The position numbers were made by a program, and so were the translations under genes. A stretch of DNA of 64,000 bases, taken from assembly GCF_001905735.1 (NCBI RefSeq), contig NZ_LISW01000002.1:1400426-1464425 (forward strand), given 5' to 3'. This DNA is from Streptomyces sp. CB01249. Lineage in GTDB: Bacteria; Actinomycetota; Actinomycetes; Streptomycetales; Streptomycetaceae. The notes beneath the pieces are model-generated. The model saw only the letters and a program-made list of their open reading frames with translations. It had not been told where the DNA came from and did no database searches. Below, in pieces: positions 17,699-26,910 of the stretch. The stretch's first letter is position 1. The number at the start of each line of letters is the position of its first letter.

Positions 17699-18928
17699 TC
17701 AGGAACCGACGCTCACCGTGAACCGCCTCGGGTTGCCGTCGTTGGCGGCGCCCGAGACGTCCGGCTCGCCGTCCGGACGCACGTCGTCGTACGGGAAGGC
17801 GTAACCGATCGGGCTGTTGGCGTGGACGATCCGGGACCAGTGGTTGGTCACCGCGCCCTGGTAGTAGTCGGCCACCGAGGTGCCGTTGGGCTGGTCCGGG
17901 TGGCTGAGCATGATCGAGCGGTTGAAGCCCGCCGCGAGCCGGGCCAGCAGGGCCTTCTTGTCGTCGTTGTCCGCCGGGTTGTTGGTGAAAGGCCCGTGGT
18001 TGCAGGTGAAGATGTCCTTCGACACCGGCTTGCTGAAGGTGTGCCCGCCGTCGAACGTCAGCGTGTCCCCGCTGACCCGGCCGGTGCGCACGCCGCGCCC
18101 GCCCTGGAGGTCGATGCGCAGGTCCGTCGAGCGGTACTTCTCCCAGACCTCGTCGATCTGCGCCGTGAACAGGTCGCGGAACGGCATCTGGTCGGGCCGG
18201 TCGAAGTAGGGCGCCATCAGGTTCTGCGGGGAGATGACCCGCAGCACGCTGCCGTCCGCGCCGCGGGTCACCAACTGGTCCCAGGGCTGGCCGTCGGCGG
18301 CCGCCTGGGCGATGAGGCCGTCGGCGATCCGGTCCACGGCGCCGTCGGGGAGCGGGGCGACGGTGTGCGTGGAGTCGCCCTCCAGGGTCAGACCGATCGG
18401 GAGCGCGGTCACCAGGTCGACGTAGCTGATGTTGGCGTACAGCTGCTGCGGGTTGAACGTGAACTCGCAGAACGACCAGGTGCGCCCGTAGTTCGGGTCG
18501 GTGGAGGTGGCGAACGCGGGCTCGACCAGGGCCGGGCCCGGGTTGAGGTAGAAGGTCAGCGTGTCGTCGCGGACGAAGTAGACCCGGGCGCCGTACATCT
18601 GAGGCAGGGTCAGCACGACCGGCGCGCCGCCCGCCCCGTTCAGCGGGATCGCGCAGTCGACCGGCAGCGGGGTCTGCGGGGCCGAGGGGGAGTCGGGGTG
18701 GTAGACGCTGCCGTCGGCGCGCAGCAGGACCCAGCGGTCGGTGCCCTGCTCGTGGCCGGTGACATAGGCGTTGACGCGGCCGGGCAGGGACTTGTTGACC
18801 AGGGCCAGTTCGCAGGTGGCGGCGGAGGCCGACGCGCTCGGGCTCAGCGCGCTGCCCCAGAGGGGGTACGTCAGTGCGGTGGCGGTGGCGGCGGCTCCGC
18901 CCGTCAGGAACTTCCGGCGCGAAATCAT
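17699..18928 (-). CDS. Secreted beta-1,3-glucanase, glycoside hydrolase family 64
   Basis: 409 residues. The N-terminus ISRRKFLTGGAAATATALTYPLWG is a Tat signal. The mature part matches GH64 laminaripentaose-producing beta-1,3-glucanases: LALVNKSLPGRVNAYVTGHE, WSFCEFTFNPQQLYANISYVDLV and FNRSIMLSHPDQPNGTSVADYY. E155 and D171 are 16 residues apart, like the catalytic Glu154/Asp170 of the S. matensis enzyme. It would cut fungal or plant beta-1,3-glucan outside the cell. The ATG at 18928 has GGAG 9 bases upstream; an in-frame extension to 19039 has no signal sequence. A LacI-type palindrome lies 122 bp upstream. Confidence 0.93.
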   Translation of the reverse strand: MISRRKFLTGGAAATATALTYPLWGSALSPSASASAATCELALVNKSLPGRVNAYVTGHEQGTDRWVLLRADGSVYHPDSPSAPQTPLPVDCAIPLNGAGGAPVVLTLPQMYGARVYFVRDDTLTFYLNPGPALVEPAFATSTDPNYGRTWSFCEFTFNPQQLYANISYVDLVTALPIGLTLEGDSTHTVAPLPDGAVDRIADGLIAQAAADGQPWDQLVTRGADGSVLRVISPQNLMAPYFDRPDQMPFRDLFTAQIDEVWEKYRSTDLRIDLQGGRGVRTGRVSGDTLTFDGGHTFSKPVSKDIFTCNHGPFTNNPADNDDKKALLARLAAGFNRSIMLSHPDQPNGTSVADYYQGAVTNHWSRIVHANSPIGYAFPYDDVRPDGEPDVSGAANDGNPRRFTVSVGS

Positions 18929-19049
18929 GAGGCGACTCCGGGGGTACGTGGGGGGCGCGGACGGGTGGACCGTGCGGGGAGGTGGAGCGGGGGCGTCCGC
19001 GGTGCGCACCACTTTCTCGATGCACGGCACGGGCGTCAAGACTTGTGAC

Positions 19050-19063
19050 TGAGAGCGCTCTCA
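19050..19063. promoter_or_regulatory. LacI-type operator between GH64 and GH101 genes
   Basis: TGAGAGCGCTCTCA is a perfect 14-bp palindrome with the central CG of LacI-family operators; it differs from the Streptomyces CebR box (TGGGAGCGCTCCCA) only at the third base and its symmetric mate. It sits between divergent secreted hydrolase genes and could control one or both. No lacI-type gene is in the window. Confidence 0.75.
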
Positions 19064-19287
19064 AAAAGAAGAACTCTTCACAACTCGACGCTGGTGAGCG
19101 GCACTTGCCTGCATGCCGCTCGACGCCCGCACACCGCGTGATCAGAAACTGAACACGGCGCCCCGGATGTCCCGGTCCCGCCCCACTTGGGCTTGCTTGG
19201 ACTTACGGAGGGCGGTTGTTGGACTGGCGAAGCCCTCGGGGCCGTACGTCGTTGACGGTGCGCGGAGCCGACGACTACGCAGTGCAC

Positions 19288-22200
19288 ATGTCACCAAGCC
19301 GTATGCCGGTGGGCGTCGCAGCCGCCGCCTCAGCAGCCGTCCTGGCCCTGGCGGGGACCGCCCTCCCCGCCGTGGCCGCCGCCCCCTCACCCGCTGCCGC
19401 CGGTACCGCCGTGCCCGCGGGCAGCCCCGTCATCTCCTCCGCGCAGCTCGCGGTCGCCGTCGCCGCGGACTTCCCGCGCGTCCTCACGTACACCGACCGC
19501 GGATCCGGCAAGCAGCTCACCGGCTCCACCCGCCCGGTCACCGCCGTCACCCTGAACGGCACCGCGCACGCGGTGAAGCTCAAGGGCGCCCCGAAGGTCA
19601 CCGGCTCGGCCGCCCGCTACACGCTGGCCTTCGCCGACCTGCCCGGCGTGGAGCTCGACGCCACGCTCTCCGTCTCCGGCCGCGCCACCACGTTCAAGGT
19701 CACCGCCGTCCGCGACACCGCGGCGTTCCGGGTGTCCACGATCGACATACCCGGGCACGACCTGGTCTCCGTGGCCGGCACGGACGCCGGGGCGGCCACG
19801 GCCTTCACCAAGCTGGACACCGACTCCACGAAGACCGCCGACGTCTTCGGATCGGTCACCGGGGACACCCCGGCCGAGTCCGCGCCCACCGGCGCCACGT
19901 ACGCGATCGTCAACACCGGCTCGCTCGCGGCGGCCGTCGAGTCCAACTCCTCGTACGACAAGCCCTCCGGCGCCACCGGCGGGGACGACGCCCGGTTCTG
20001 GCACCAGGCCCGCAAGGAGGACAACGGCTCGACCCGGGTCGCCGTCTGGTCCGGTCAGTGGACCTACCGGGGCGAGGGGGCGCCGAAGCCGGAGAGCGGC
20101 GACGCCCTGCCCTGGGCCAAGGTCGTCGTCACGCCCGACGCCAACGGCGACAGGACGGTCGACTGGCAGGACGGGGCCGTCGCGTTCCGCTCGATCGGCG
20201 TGGTCGCGCCGGGCAGCGAGGACACCGCGGACCGGGTCATCACCCACATCCCGTTCAACTTCGCCAGCCAGGCCACGCACCCCTTCCTGCGCACCCTGGA
20301 CGACGTCAAGCGGATCTCCCTGGCGACGGACGGCCTCGGCCAGCTCGCCCTGCTCAAGGGGTACGCCTCCGAGGGCCACGACTCCGCCCACCCCGACTAC
20401 GGCGGCGACTACAACAAGCGCGCGGGCGGGCTGAAGGACCTCAACGCCCTGCTGAAGGACGGCAAGAAGTGGGGCGCCACCTTCGGCGTCCACGTCAACG
20501 CCACGGAGGCGTACCCGGAGGCGAAGGCGTTCGACGAGCAGCTGGTCGACAAGACCAAGCCGGGCTGGAACTGGCTCGGCCAGAGCTACTACATCGACCA
20601 GCGCCGCGACATCAACAGCGGCGACCTCGCCAAGCGCTTCCAGCAGCTGCGCGACGAGACCGGCAACAACCTCTCGATGCTGTACATCGACGTCTACTAC
20701 ACCCACGGCTGGATCGCCGACAAGACCGTCCAGGCCCTCCAGAAGCAGGGCTGGAACGTCTCCAGCGAGTGGGCCGACAAGTTCGAACGGGCCTCGCTCT
20801 GGTCGCACTGGGCCAACGACCTGGACTACGGCGGCGCCACCAACAAGGGCATCAACTCGAAGATCATCCGGTTCATCCGGAACGGCGAGAAGGACGTCTG
20901 GAACAACGACCCGGTCCTCGGCCAGAGCGCCATCGCCGAATTCGAGGGCTGGACCGGCGAGACCGACTGGAACGCCTTCTACGACAACGTCTGGCAGCGC
21001 GACCTGCCCGCCAAGTACCTCCAGCAGCAGAAGATCACCCGCTGGGACGGCAACGACATCACCTTCACCGGCGGGATCTCCGGCACGGTCGAGGACGGTA
21101 AGCGGACGTACTACGACCACGGCCGCAAGGTCCTCAGCGGCACCGACTACCTGCTGCCGTGGGACGGCGGCAAGAAGCTGTACCACTACAGCCAGAAGGG
21201 CGGTACGAGCAGCTGGGCGGTGCCCTCGAAGGGCACGTACACCGTCTACAAGCTCACCGACAACGGGCGCGTGAAGACCGGCACGGTCCGCCCGGTGAAC
21301 GGGAAGATCACGCTCACCGCCGAGGCCGGGCAGCCGTACGTCCTCTACCCGCACCAGGCCCCGAAGGCCGCCGACCCCGAGTGGGGCGAGGACACCCTCG
21401 TCGCCGACCCCGGCTTCAACGACGACCGGCTCGGCGACTGGACGAAGACCGGCACCGCCGTCCGCGACACCGACGGACAGGGCCGCAACTCCGCGAAGCT
21501 CTCCGGCAGCGGCACCGCCGCGCTCTCCCAGCGCATCGGCGGCCTGAAGCCCGGCGCCCGCTACACCGCCTCCGCGCTCATCGAGGTCGAGCCCGGGAAG
21601 ACCCGGCACACCACGCTCTCGGCGGGCGGGAAGTCCGTCGCCGTGGACCGCTCCACCGCGAAGGACTACGTCGCCGCGTCCGACTGGCACGGCACGTACT
21701 TCCAGCGCGCCAAGGTCAACTTCACCGCCCCCGCCAACGGCCGCACCACCCTGCGCATCGAGGCCGCCGACGGCAGCGCGGCCACCGTCCGCGCCGACGA
21801 CGTCCGCCTCGTTGCCAACGCGCCCGCCACCCAGAAGGGCACCGTCGTCCACGAGGACTTCGAGGACGTGGACCAGGGCTGGGGCCCCTTCCTCAAGGGC
21901 GACGCGGGCGGCTCCACCGACCCCCGCACCGTCATCTCGCAGCTCCACGCCCCGTACACCCAGGCGGGCTGGAACGGGAAGCTGACCGACGACGTGATCG
22001 GCGGCAAGGAGTCCCTGAAGGCCCACGAGGAGAACACCGGCCTCGTCTACCGCACGGCCCCCTGGACCGTCCCGATGACCGCGGGCCACCGCTACCGGGT
22101 GGAGTACGACTACCAGTCCAGCCACGCCGGGGCCTACGAGTGGGTCGACGGCTACGACCGGATCACCGCCGAGGGCAAGCCCGCCTCCGTCGAGACCCGG

Positions 22201-23160
22201 ACCACCGCCATCGGCGCCCAGCACACCACCGGCCACTTCGCGGAGACCGTCACGGCGGGCTGCGGCGACACCTGGACCGGGCTGCGCAAGCGCGGCGACG
22301 CCCCGGAGGGCGCCGACTTCGTGCTCGACGCCTTCACCGTCACCGACCTCGGCGAGGCCCCCGCCGGTGAGCAGGCGGCCTGCTCCACGCTCTCGGTCGC
22401 CGCCGCGGCCGAGACCCTGGAGCCCGGCACCGCCAACACGGTGAAGGCGAGCTTCACCAACTACGAGTCCACCGCCGCGACCGGCGTGAAGGTGGACCTC
22501 GCCCTCCCCGAGGGATGGCAGGCCGAGCCCGCCGGAGCCGTCGCCTTCGACTCCGTCGCACCCGGCGCCAAGGTCACCGCGAGCTGGCAGGTCACCCCGC
22601 CGGTGGACGCCGCCTACCGCGCGTACACCCTGACCTCCCAGGCCACGTACACGACCGGCGACGGGCAGCGGAAGCTCGGCGCACAGACCTCCGTACGCAC
22701 CCTGCCCCCGCCGCCCACCCAGGACAGCTGGGCCAGCGACCTCGACTGGACGGCCACCACCAACGGCTGGGGACCGGTCGAGCGCGACCTGTCCAACGGC
22801 GAGACCGGCACCGGGGACGGCACCGCGCTGACGATCGGCGGCACGGTGTACGAGAAGGGGCTCGGCAGCCACGCCCCGGCGACCATCCGCTACTACCTGG
22901 GCGGACAGTGCACCTCCTTCACCGCCGAGGTCGGCGTGGACGACGTCCAGAAGACCGCGGGCAGCGTCCAGTTCTCCGTGGAGGCCGACGGCACCGAGAA
23001 GGTGAAGTCGCCGGTGCTCCGGGCCTCCGACGCCGCCTGGTCGCTCACGGCCGACGTCACCGGCGCCAAGTACGTCGAACTGATCGCCGGTGACGGCGGG
23101 GACGGCAACGGCAACGACCACGCGGACTGGGGCAGCGCCCGCTTCCACTGCGGAGGCTGA
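19288..23160 (+). CDS. Secreted endo-alpha-N-acetylgalactosaminidase-like protein, GH101
   Basis: About 1290 residues. After a Sec signal peptide (alanine-rich to about residue 32) comes the GH101 supersandwich and barrel. NLSMLYIDVYYTHGW carries the likely nucleophile Asp and NVSSEWADKFE the likely acid/base Glu, followed by carbohydrate-binding galactose-binding-like domains. A NEW3-type domain (from about nucleotide 22390) and a C-terminal NPCBM domain (from about 22720, DLDWTATTNGWGPVERD) complete it. Family members release Gal-GalNAc from O-glycans. The start is uncertain: ATG 19288 gives the best signal peptide but has no ribosome site, whereas TTG 19216/19219 has GGAGGG at 19207-19212. 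A hairpin follows the stop. Confidence 0.85.
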   Translation: MSPSRMPVGVAAAASAAVLALAGTALPAVAAAPSPAAAGTAVPAGSPVISSAQLAVAVAADFPRVLTYTDRGSGKQLTGSTRPVTAVTLNGTAHAVKLKGAPKVTGSAARYTLAFADLPGVELDATLSVSGRATTFKVTAVRDTAAFRVSTIDIPGHDLVSVAGTDAGAATAFTKLDTDSTKTADVFGSVTGDTPAESAPTGATYAIVNTGSLAAAVESNSSYDKPSGATGGDDARFWHQARKEDNGSTRVAVWSGQWTYRGEGAPKPESGDALPWAKVVVTPDANGDRTVDWQDGAVAFRSIGVVAPGSEDTADRVITHIPFNFASQATHPFLRTLDDVKRISLATDGLGQLALLKGYASEGHDSAHPDYGGDYNKRAGGLKDLNALLKDGKKWGATFGVHVNATEAYPEAKAFDEQLVDKTKPGWNWLGQSYYIDQRRDINSGDLAKRFQQLRDETGNNLSMLYIDVYYTHGWIADKTVQALQKQGWNVSSEWADKFERASLWSHWANDLDYGGATNKGINSKIIRFIRNGEKDVWNNDPVLGQSAIAEFEGWTGETDWNAFYDNVWQRDLPAKYLQQQKITRWDGNDITFTGGISGTVEDGKRTYYDHGRKVLSGTDYLLPWDGGKKLYHYSQKGGTSSWAVPSKGTYTVYKLTDNGRVKTGTVRPVNGKITLTAEAGQPYVLYPHQAPKAADPEWGEDTLVADPGFNDDRLGDWTKTGTAVRDTDGQGRNSAKLSGSGTAALSQRIGGLKPGARYTASALIEVEPGKTRHTTLSAGGKSVAVDRSTAKDYVAASDWHGTYFQRAKVNFTAPANGRTTLRIEAADGSAATVRADDVRLVANAPATQKGTVVHEDFEDVDQGWGPFLKGDAGGSTDPRTVISQLHAPYTQAGWNGKLTDDVIGGKESLKAHEENTGLVYRTAPWTVPMTAGHRYRVEYDYQSSHAGAYEWVDGYDRITAEGKPASVETRTTAIGAQHTTGHFAETVTAGCGDTWTGLRKRGDAPEGADFVLDAFTVTDLGEAPAGEQAACSTLSVAAAAETLEPGTANTVKASFTNYESTAATGVKVDLALPEGWQAEPAGAVAFDSVAPGAKVTASWQVTPPVDAAYRAYTLTSQATYTTGDGQRKLGAQTSVRTLPPPPTQDSWASDLDWTATTNGWGPVERDLSNGETGTGDGTALTIGGTVYEKGLGSHAPATIRYYLGGQCTSFTAEVGVDDVQKTAGSVQFSVEADGTEKVKSPVLRASDAAWSLTADVTGAKYVELIAGDGGDGNGNDHADWGSARFHCGG

Positions 23161-23169
23161 GCATCCCCG

Positions 23170-23212
23170 GGGCCCCGCTCCCTTTGTGTCCGGACACTGG
23201 GAAGCGGGGCCC
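23170..23212 (+). terminator. Terminator after the GH101 gene
   Basis: GGGCCCCGCT (23170-23179) pairs with AGCGGGGCCC (23203-23212), and an inner GTGTCCGGACAC dyad extends the stem. It separates the GH101 gene from the kinase operon. Confidence 0.8.
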
Positions 23213-23235
23213 TTGCGCGCGTACGCTCGTGAACC

Positions 23236-24591
23236 ATGGGGGAGTTGAGAGCGGACTGGCGACTGCGGTTGCGCCGGGACGGCCCGCAGGGCGAGGTGTG
23301 CGGGGCCGGGGTGCTGATCACTCAGGACCGCATGCTGACCTGCGCCCACGTCGTCGAGGAGCCCGACGCCCGGATGTGGGTCGAGTTCGCCGAGAACCCC
23401 GCCATCCCGCCCGTCGCGGCCCGGGTCGCCCCCGGCGGCTGGCTCGACGACCGCGAGGACATCGCCGTCCTCGCCCTGGACGGCCCCCGCCCCCAGGCCG
23501 AACCGGCGCCCCTGTCCCGGCACTTGGAGCGCGGCGCGGAGGTGTGGCTCGGCGGCTATGCGGCACCCTTCGACGCCGACGGGATGTGGCTCGTCGCACG
23601 GATCAGCGGCCTCCACGGCAACTGGGTACAGCTCGACGCCCGCTCCAACGTGGAGGTGGTGCGCCCCGGCTTCAGCGGCGCCGCCGTCCACACCGGACGC
23701 CGGGGCGAGCGCCCCGAGAGCGTCATCGGCCTCGTCGTCAGCTGGCGCGGCGACCTGGAAATGCCCCTGCCCGCCGACAACGACCTCGCGTTCTCGCACA
23801 TGATCCCCGTGGACCGCATCGCCGAGCTCGTGCCCCTGGTCGCCGAGCTGAGCGGCCCGGACGGCTGGGACCACGCCTTCGCCGCCCGGCTGCGGAGCTG
23901 GTTCGCGGGCACCGACCAGCCCACCGTGCGCTTCGGCGTCGTCCCGGCGGGCGGCGGCCGTGACCGCACCCTGCGCCACCAGCTGCACCGCGCCCACCTC
24001 GTCCACCACGGAGGCCGCGGCCGCCCCGACGAACTCGTGGACACCCTGGTCGCCCAGCTGCGGCCCCCGCGCCACCAGCGCAACCGCTACCGCGACTGGC
24101 TCCTCGAAGGCGGTGACGAACCCGAACGCTCCCTCGCCGGACGCCCCGCCTCCGGCCCGGTCCTCGCCGTGGTCGGCCTGGACGAGGAGCCGGACCCGGC
24201 GGGGCTCGTCCGCGTCCTCGCCCGGGTGCGCGCCCTCGGCTTCCGGCTGCTCGTCGTCGTCCGCGGCACCGAAGGACCGGCGCCCGACGCGGTCGAACGC
24301 GACCTCCTCGTACCGGCGCTGGACGAACGCGCCGAGGAACTGGTGCGCACGGCCGAGCGGATGGAACGCGTCTGGGCCCGCCTGGACGGCCTGACCGACT
24401 CCGCCTCGGCGCCCCCGCGCCCGGCCACGGACCCGGCGACCCGCCGCCGGAACCTGGGGGAGCTGCGCGCGCTGCGGGAGCCGCACGCCCGGCTCGTGGG
24501 GCTCAAGCAGCTGTTACGCGACTTACGCGCCGACCTCGCGGGGCCCGCGGGGCTGCCCGGACAGCGCACCGGACCCGCGGGCCGCCCATGA
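23236..24591 (+). CDS. Trypsin-like serine protease domain protein heading the PknG-like operon
   Basis: 451 residues, no signal peptide. Residues 1-200 form a trypsin-like domain with a plausible full triad: His in MLTCAHVVEE, Asp in DDREDIAVLAL and Ser in VRPGFSGAAVH. The C-terminal 230 residues, rich in Arg, Glu and Pro, include a Rossmann-like stretch (GPVLAVVGLDEEPDPAGLVRVLARVRALGFRLLVVVRG) and a helical tail. It is probably cytosolic and part of a regulatory complex, not a secreted digestive enzyme. TACGCT at 23222-23227 lies 8 bases before the ATG without a ribosome site, so the transcript may be leaderless. Its stop overlaps the kinase start (ATGA). Confidence 0.8.
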   Translation: MGELRADWRLRLRRDGPQGEVCGAGVLITQDRMLTCAHVVEEPDARMWVEFAENPAIPPVAARVAPGGWLDDREDIAVLALDGPRPQAEPAPLSRHLERGAEVWLGGYAAPFDADGMWLVARISGLHGNWVQLDARSNVEVVRPGFSGAAVHTGRRGERPESVIGLVVSWRGDLEMPLPADNDLAFSHMIPVDRIAELVPLVAELSGPDGWDHAFAARLRSWFAGTDQPTVRFGVVPAGGGRDRTLRHQLHRAHLVHHGGRGRPDELVDTLVAQLRPPRHQRNRYRDWLLEGGDEPERSLAGRPASGPVLAVVGLDEEPDPAGLVRVLARVRALGFRLLVVVRGTEGPAPDAVERDLLVPALDERAEELVRTAERMERVWARLDGLTDSASAPPRPATDPATRRRNLGELRALREPHARLVGLKQLLRDLRADLAGPAGLPGQRTGPAGRP

Positions 24592-26858
24592 GGATTCCCT
24601 GCCCGCACCGCCGCTTCACCGGCGGCCCCTGCACCGGCGCCGTCCTGGCCACCGGCTACTGCGACACCTGCGGCCGCGAGCAGACCGCCCCCGGCCTCCC
24701 GCCGCTGCCCGGCGCGCCCGAGGACCACGGCCCCGCCGGACTCCTCGAACTCCCGCTGCTCGACCCGGGCAGCCCGGCCGAACGGCTGGCCGCCGCCGAG
24801 CACCCCGTGCGCATCGTGATGACCTGCTCCGTCAAGTCCTGCGCCACCGCGTTCGTCCCGCCGCACACCGCCGCGCCGCCCCCGGACGAGGGGTACTGCC
24901 CGGTGTGCGGGGCGCGCTACTCGTACCGCCCCGAACTCACCAAGGACGGCCCGCCGCTCCAGGACCAGTACGTCATCCGGGGCCCCATCGCGCACGGCGG
25001 GCAGGGCTGGGTCTACCTCGCCGAGGACACGCACCTGGAGGACTTCGTCGCCGTCAAGGGGCTCCTCAACCGCTACGCCGAGCGCGGCGCCGCCCAGGCC
25101 GGTGAGGAGCGCCGCAGCCTGGTCGCCATCCGGCACGAACGGATCGTCCAGATCCGCGACTTCGTCTCCACGAGGAACGCCGACGGCACGGTCTCCGGCG
25201 GCTACATCGTCATGGAGGACGTCGGCGACCGCACCCTGTCCGCGCTGGTCGAGTCGGTCCGGCGGGGCGCCTTCGTCCTCGACATCGAACACGTCGTCAC
25301 CTACGGCTGCCAGATCCTGGAGGCCCTGTCCCACCTGCACGGGATGGGCTTCCTCTACGGGGACATGAAGCCGTCGAACGTGATCCACCACCTCGACGGC
25401 ATCAAGGTCATCGACCTCGGCGGCGTCCGCAAGGCGGGCAGCGTCGACCCGCCGCCCGTGATCACCCCGTACTTCGCGGCTCCGGAGACGGACGGCGGGA
25501 AGCCGCTCACCGTGGCCCACGACGTGCACACGGTCGGCGTCACCCTCGAAGAGCTGGCCCGCTGGGCGGTCGGCGACGACGTCCCCGGGCTCGGCATCAG
25601 CTCCTTCCGGCTCGTCGTGGCCCGGGCCACCGCCGGGGATCCCGAGGAACGGTTCGGCACCGCCGAGGACATGGCCGGGCAGCTGCGCGGGGTGCTGCGC
25701 GAGATCCGGGCCCTGCGCGGCAAGCGCGACCAGCCCGAACCCTCCGCCCACTTCACGCCCTCCACCGAACTGCTCGGCGCCCGACTGGGCTCGGTCCCGG
25801 ACTACGCGCACTGGCTGCGCCGCCCGCTGCACGGCCGCCGCGACACGCCCCCGGCGCCCGCCCTGGACCCCGGGACGCCGACCCCGACCGAGATCGCCCG
25901 CCGCCTGCCGGTGCCCCGGCCCTACCCAGGCGACCCGCAGGCCGCCCGCTTCGGCGTCAGCAGCTACGACCCGGGCCAGCCGCTCGCCCAGCCCGCCGAG
26001 GGGGAGCGGTCCGTCGAGATCTGCCTGCACAACGCCCGGCTGCTCCTCGGCCAGGAGGGCCCCGAGGCGCTGGCGGCCGCCCATGAGCAGGTCGAGGCGG
26101 CGGCCGCGATACCCGGACCCGGCCCGGTGCGGCAGTGGCGCCTCAGCTGGCACCGCGGCCTGGTCGCGCTGCGCGGCGCCGACGTGCGCGAGGGGGAGCG
26201 GCAGGCACTTCTGAAGGACGCCCACGGCCACTTCTCGGCCGTGCACCGCGCCCTCCCCGGCGAGTACGCGGCGAAGCTGGCCCTCGCGTACTGCGCGGAG
26301 CAGGTGGGGCCCGGCGCGGGCCCGTCCGCGTACGAACTGTTCCGCGCGGTGCACGCCCGCAACCCCTCGCACGTCGGCGCCGCCCTCGGCCTCGCCCGGT
26401 CCGCCCTGGCCCGGGGCGACCGGGCCGCCGCCGTCCGGGTCCTGGACCTGGTCCCCGACGAGTCCCGCGACCACACCGTGGCCCGCGTCGCCGCCCTGCG
26501 CATCCGGGCCGCCCGGCTGGCCTCGGGCGCGCAACCGCTGCCCGCACTGGGCGAGATCGACGCCGCGCTCGCCGCGCTGGCGGGCCCGGTGGTCGCGGGC
26601 GACGAGGCGGCCTGGCTGCTGCGCACGGAGCTGTACGAGTGGAAACTCGACGCGGTCCGCGACACGGCCGACCCTCTTCCCCCGCACCGGACCCGGCTGC
26701 GCATCGGCCTCCCGCCGCCGCCCGTCCCCGGTGAGCGGGAGGTCCGCGCGGAGCTGGAGCAGTGCTACCGCTGGCTGGCCCGCCAGCGCCGGAAACCGGC
26801 GGAGTACGAACGGCTCATCGACCTGTCGCACGCGGTGCGCCCGCAGACGCGGTTCTGA
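24588..26858 (+). CDS. pknG: PknG-like serine/threonine protein kinase with zinc ribbon and TPR region
   Basis: 756 residues, close to mycobacterial PknG (about 750). An N-terminal Cys-rich segment (C5, C15, C25, C28) and a rubredoxin-like pair (CSVKSC and CPVCG, about residues 80-105) precede the kinase domain. The kinase has GPIAHGGQGWVYLAED, Lys in FVAVKGLL, catalytic loop YGDMKPSNVI (HRD changed, as in PknG) and IDLGGV in place of DFG. The C-terminal 350 residues are helical and TPR-like. PknG phosphorylates GarA/OdhI to control 2-oxoglutarate use. The genes around it suggest a sensor input from membrane and periplasmic proteins. Confidence 0.93.
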   Translation: MRIPCPHRRFTGGPCTGAVLATGYCDTCGREQTAPGLPPLPGAPEDHGPAGLLELPLLDPGSPAERLAAAEHPVRIVMTCSVKSCATAFVPPHTAAPPPDEGYCPVCGARYSYRPELTKDGPPLQDQYVIRGPIAHGGQGWVYLAEDTHLEDFVAVKGLLNRYAERGAAQAGEERRSLVAIRHERIVQIRDFVSTRNADGTVSGGYIVMEDVGDRTLSALVESVRRGAFVLDIEHVVTYGCQILEALSHLHGMGFLYGDMKPSNVIHHLDGIKVIDLGGVRKAGSVDPPPVITPYFAAPETDGGKPLTVAHDVHTVGVTLEELARWAVGDDVPGLGISSFRLVVARATAGDPEERFGTAEDMAGQLRGVLREIRALRGKRDQPEPSAHFTPSTELLGARLGSVPDYAHWLRRPLHGRRDTPPAPALDPGTPTPTEIARRLPVPRPYPGDPQAARFGVSSYDPGQPLAQPAEGERSVEICLHNARLLLGQEGPEALAAAHEQVEAAAAIPGPGPVRQWRLSWHRGLVALRGADVREGERQALLKDAHGHFSAVHRALPGEYAAKLALAYCAEQVGPGAGPSAYELFRAVHARNPSHVGAALGLARSALARGDRAAAVRVLDLVPDESRDHTVARVAALRIRAARLASGAQPLPALGEIDAALAALAGPVVAGDEAAWLLRTELYEWKLDAVRDTADPLPPHRTRLRIGLPPPPVPGEREVRAELEQCYRWLARQRRKPAEYERLIDLSHAVRPQTRF

Positions 26859-26910
26859 CGGTCACCCTCGGGTCCCGCCAGCCACCCCCAGTCCCCTTGG
26901 AGATCCGTTC

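Noticed and set aside
19387..24486. 1699-codon open frame on the minus strand
   Set aside because: It lies antisense to the GH101 and protease genes. Its product is low-complexity Gly/Val/Arg-rich sequence typical of the complementary frame in high-GC DNA.
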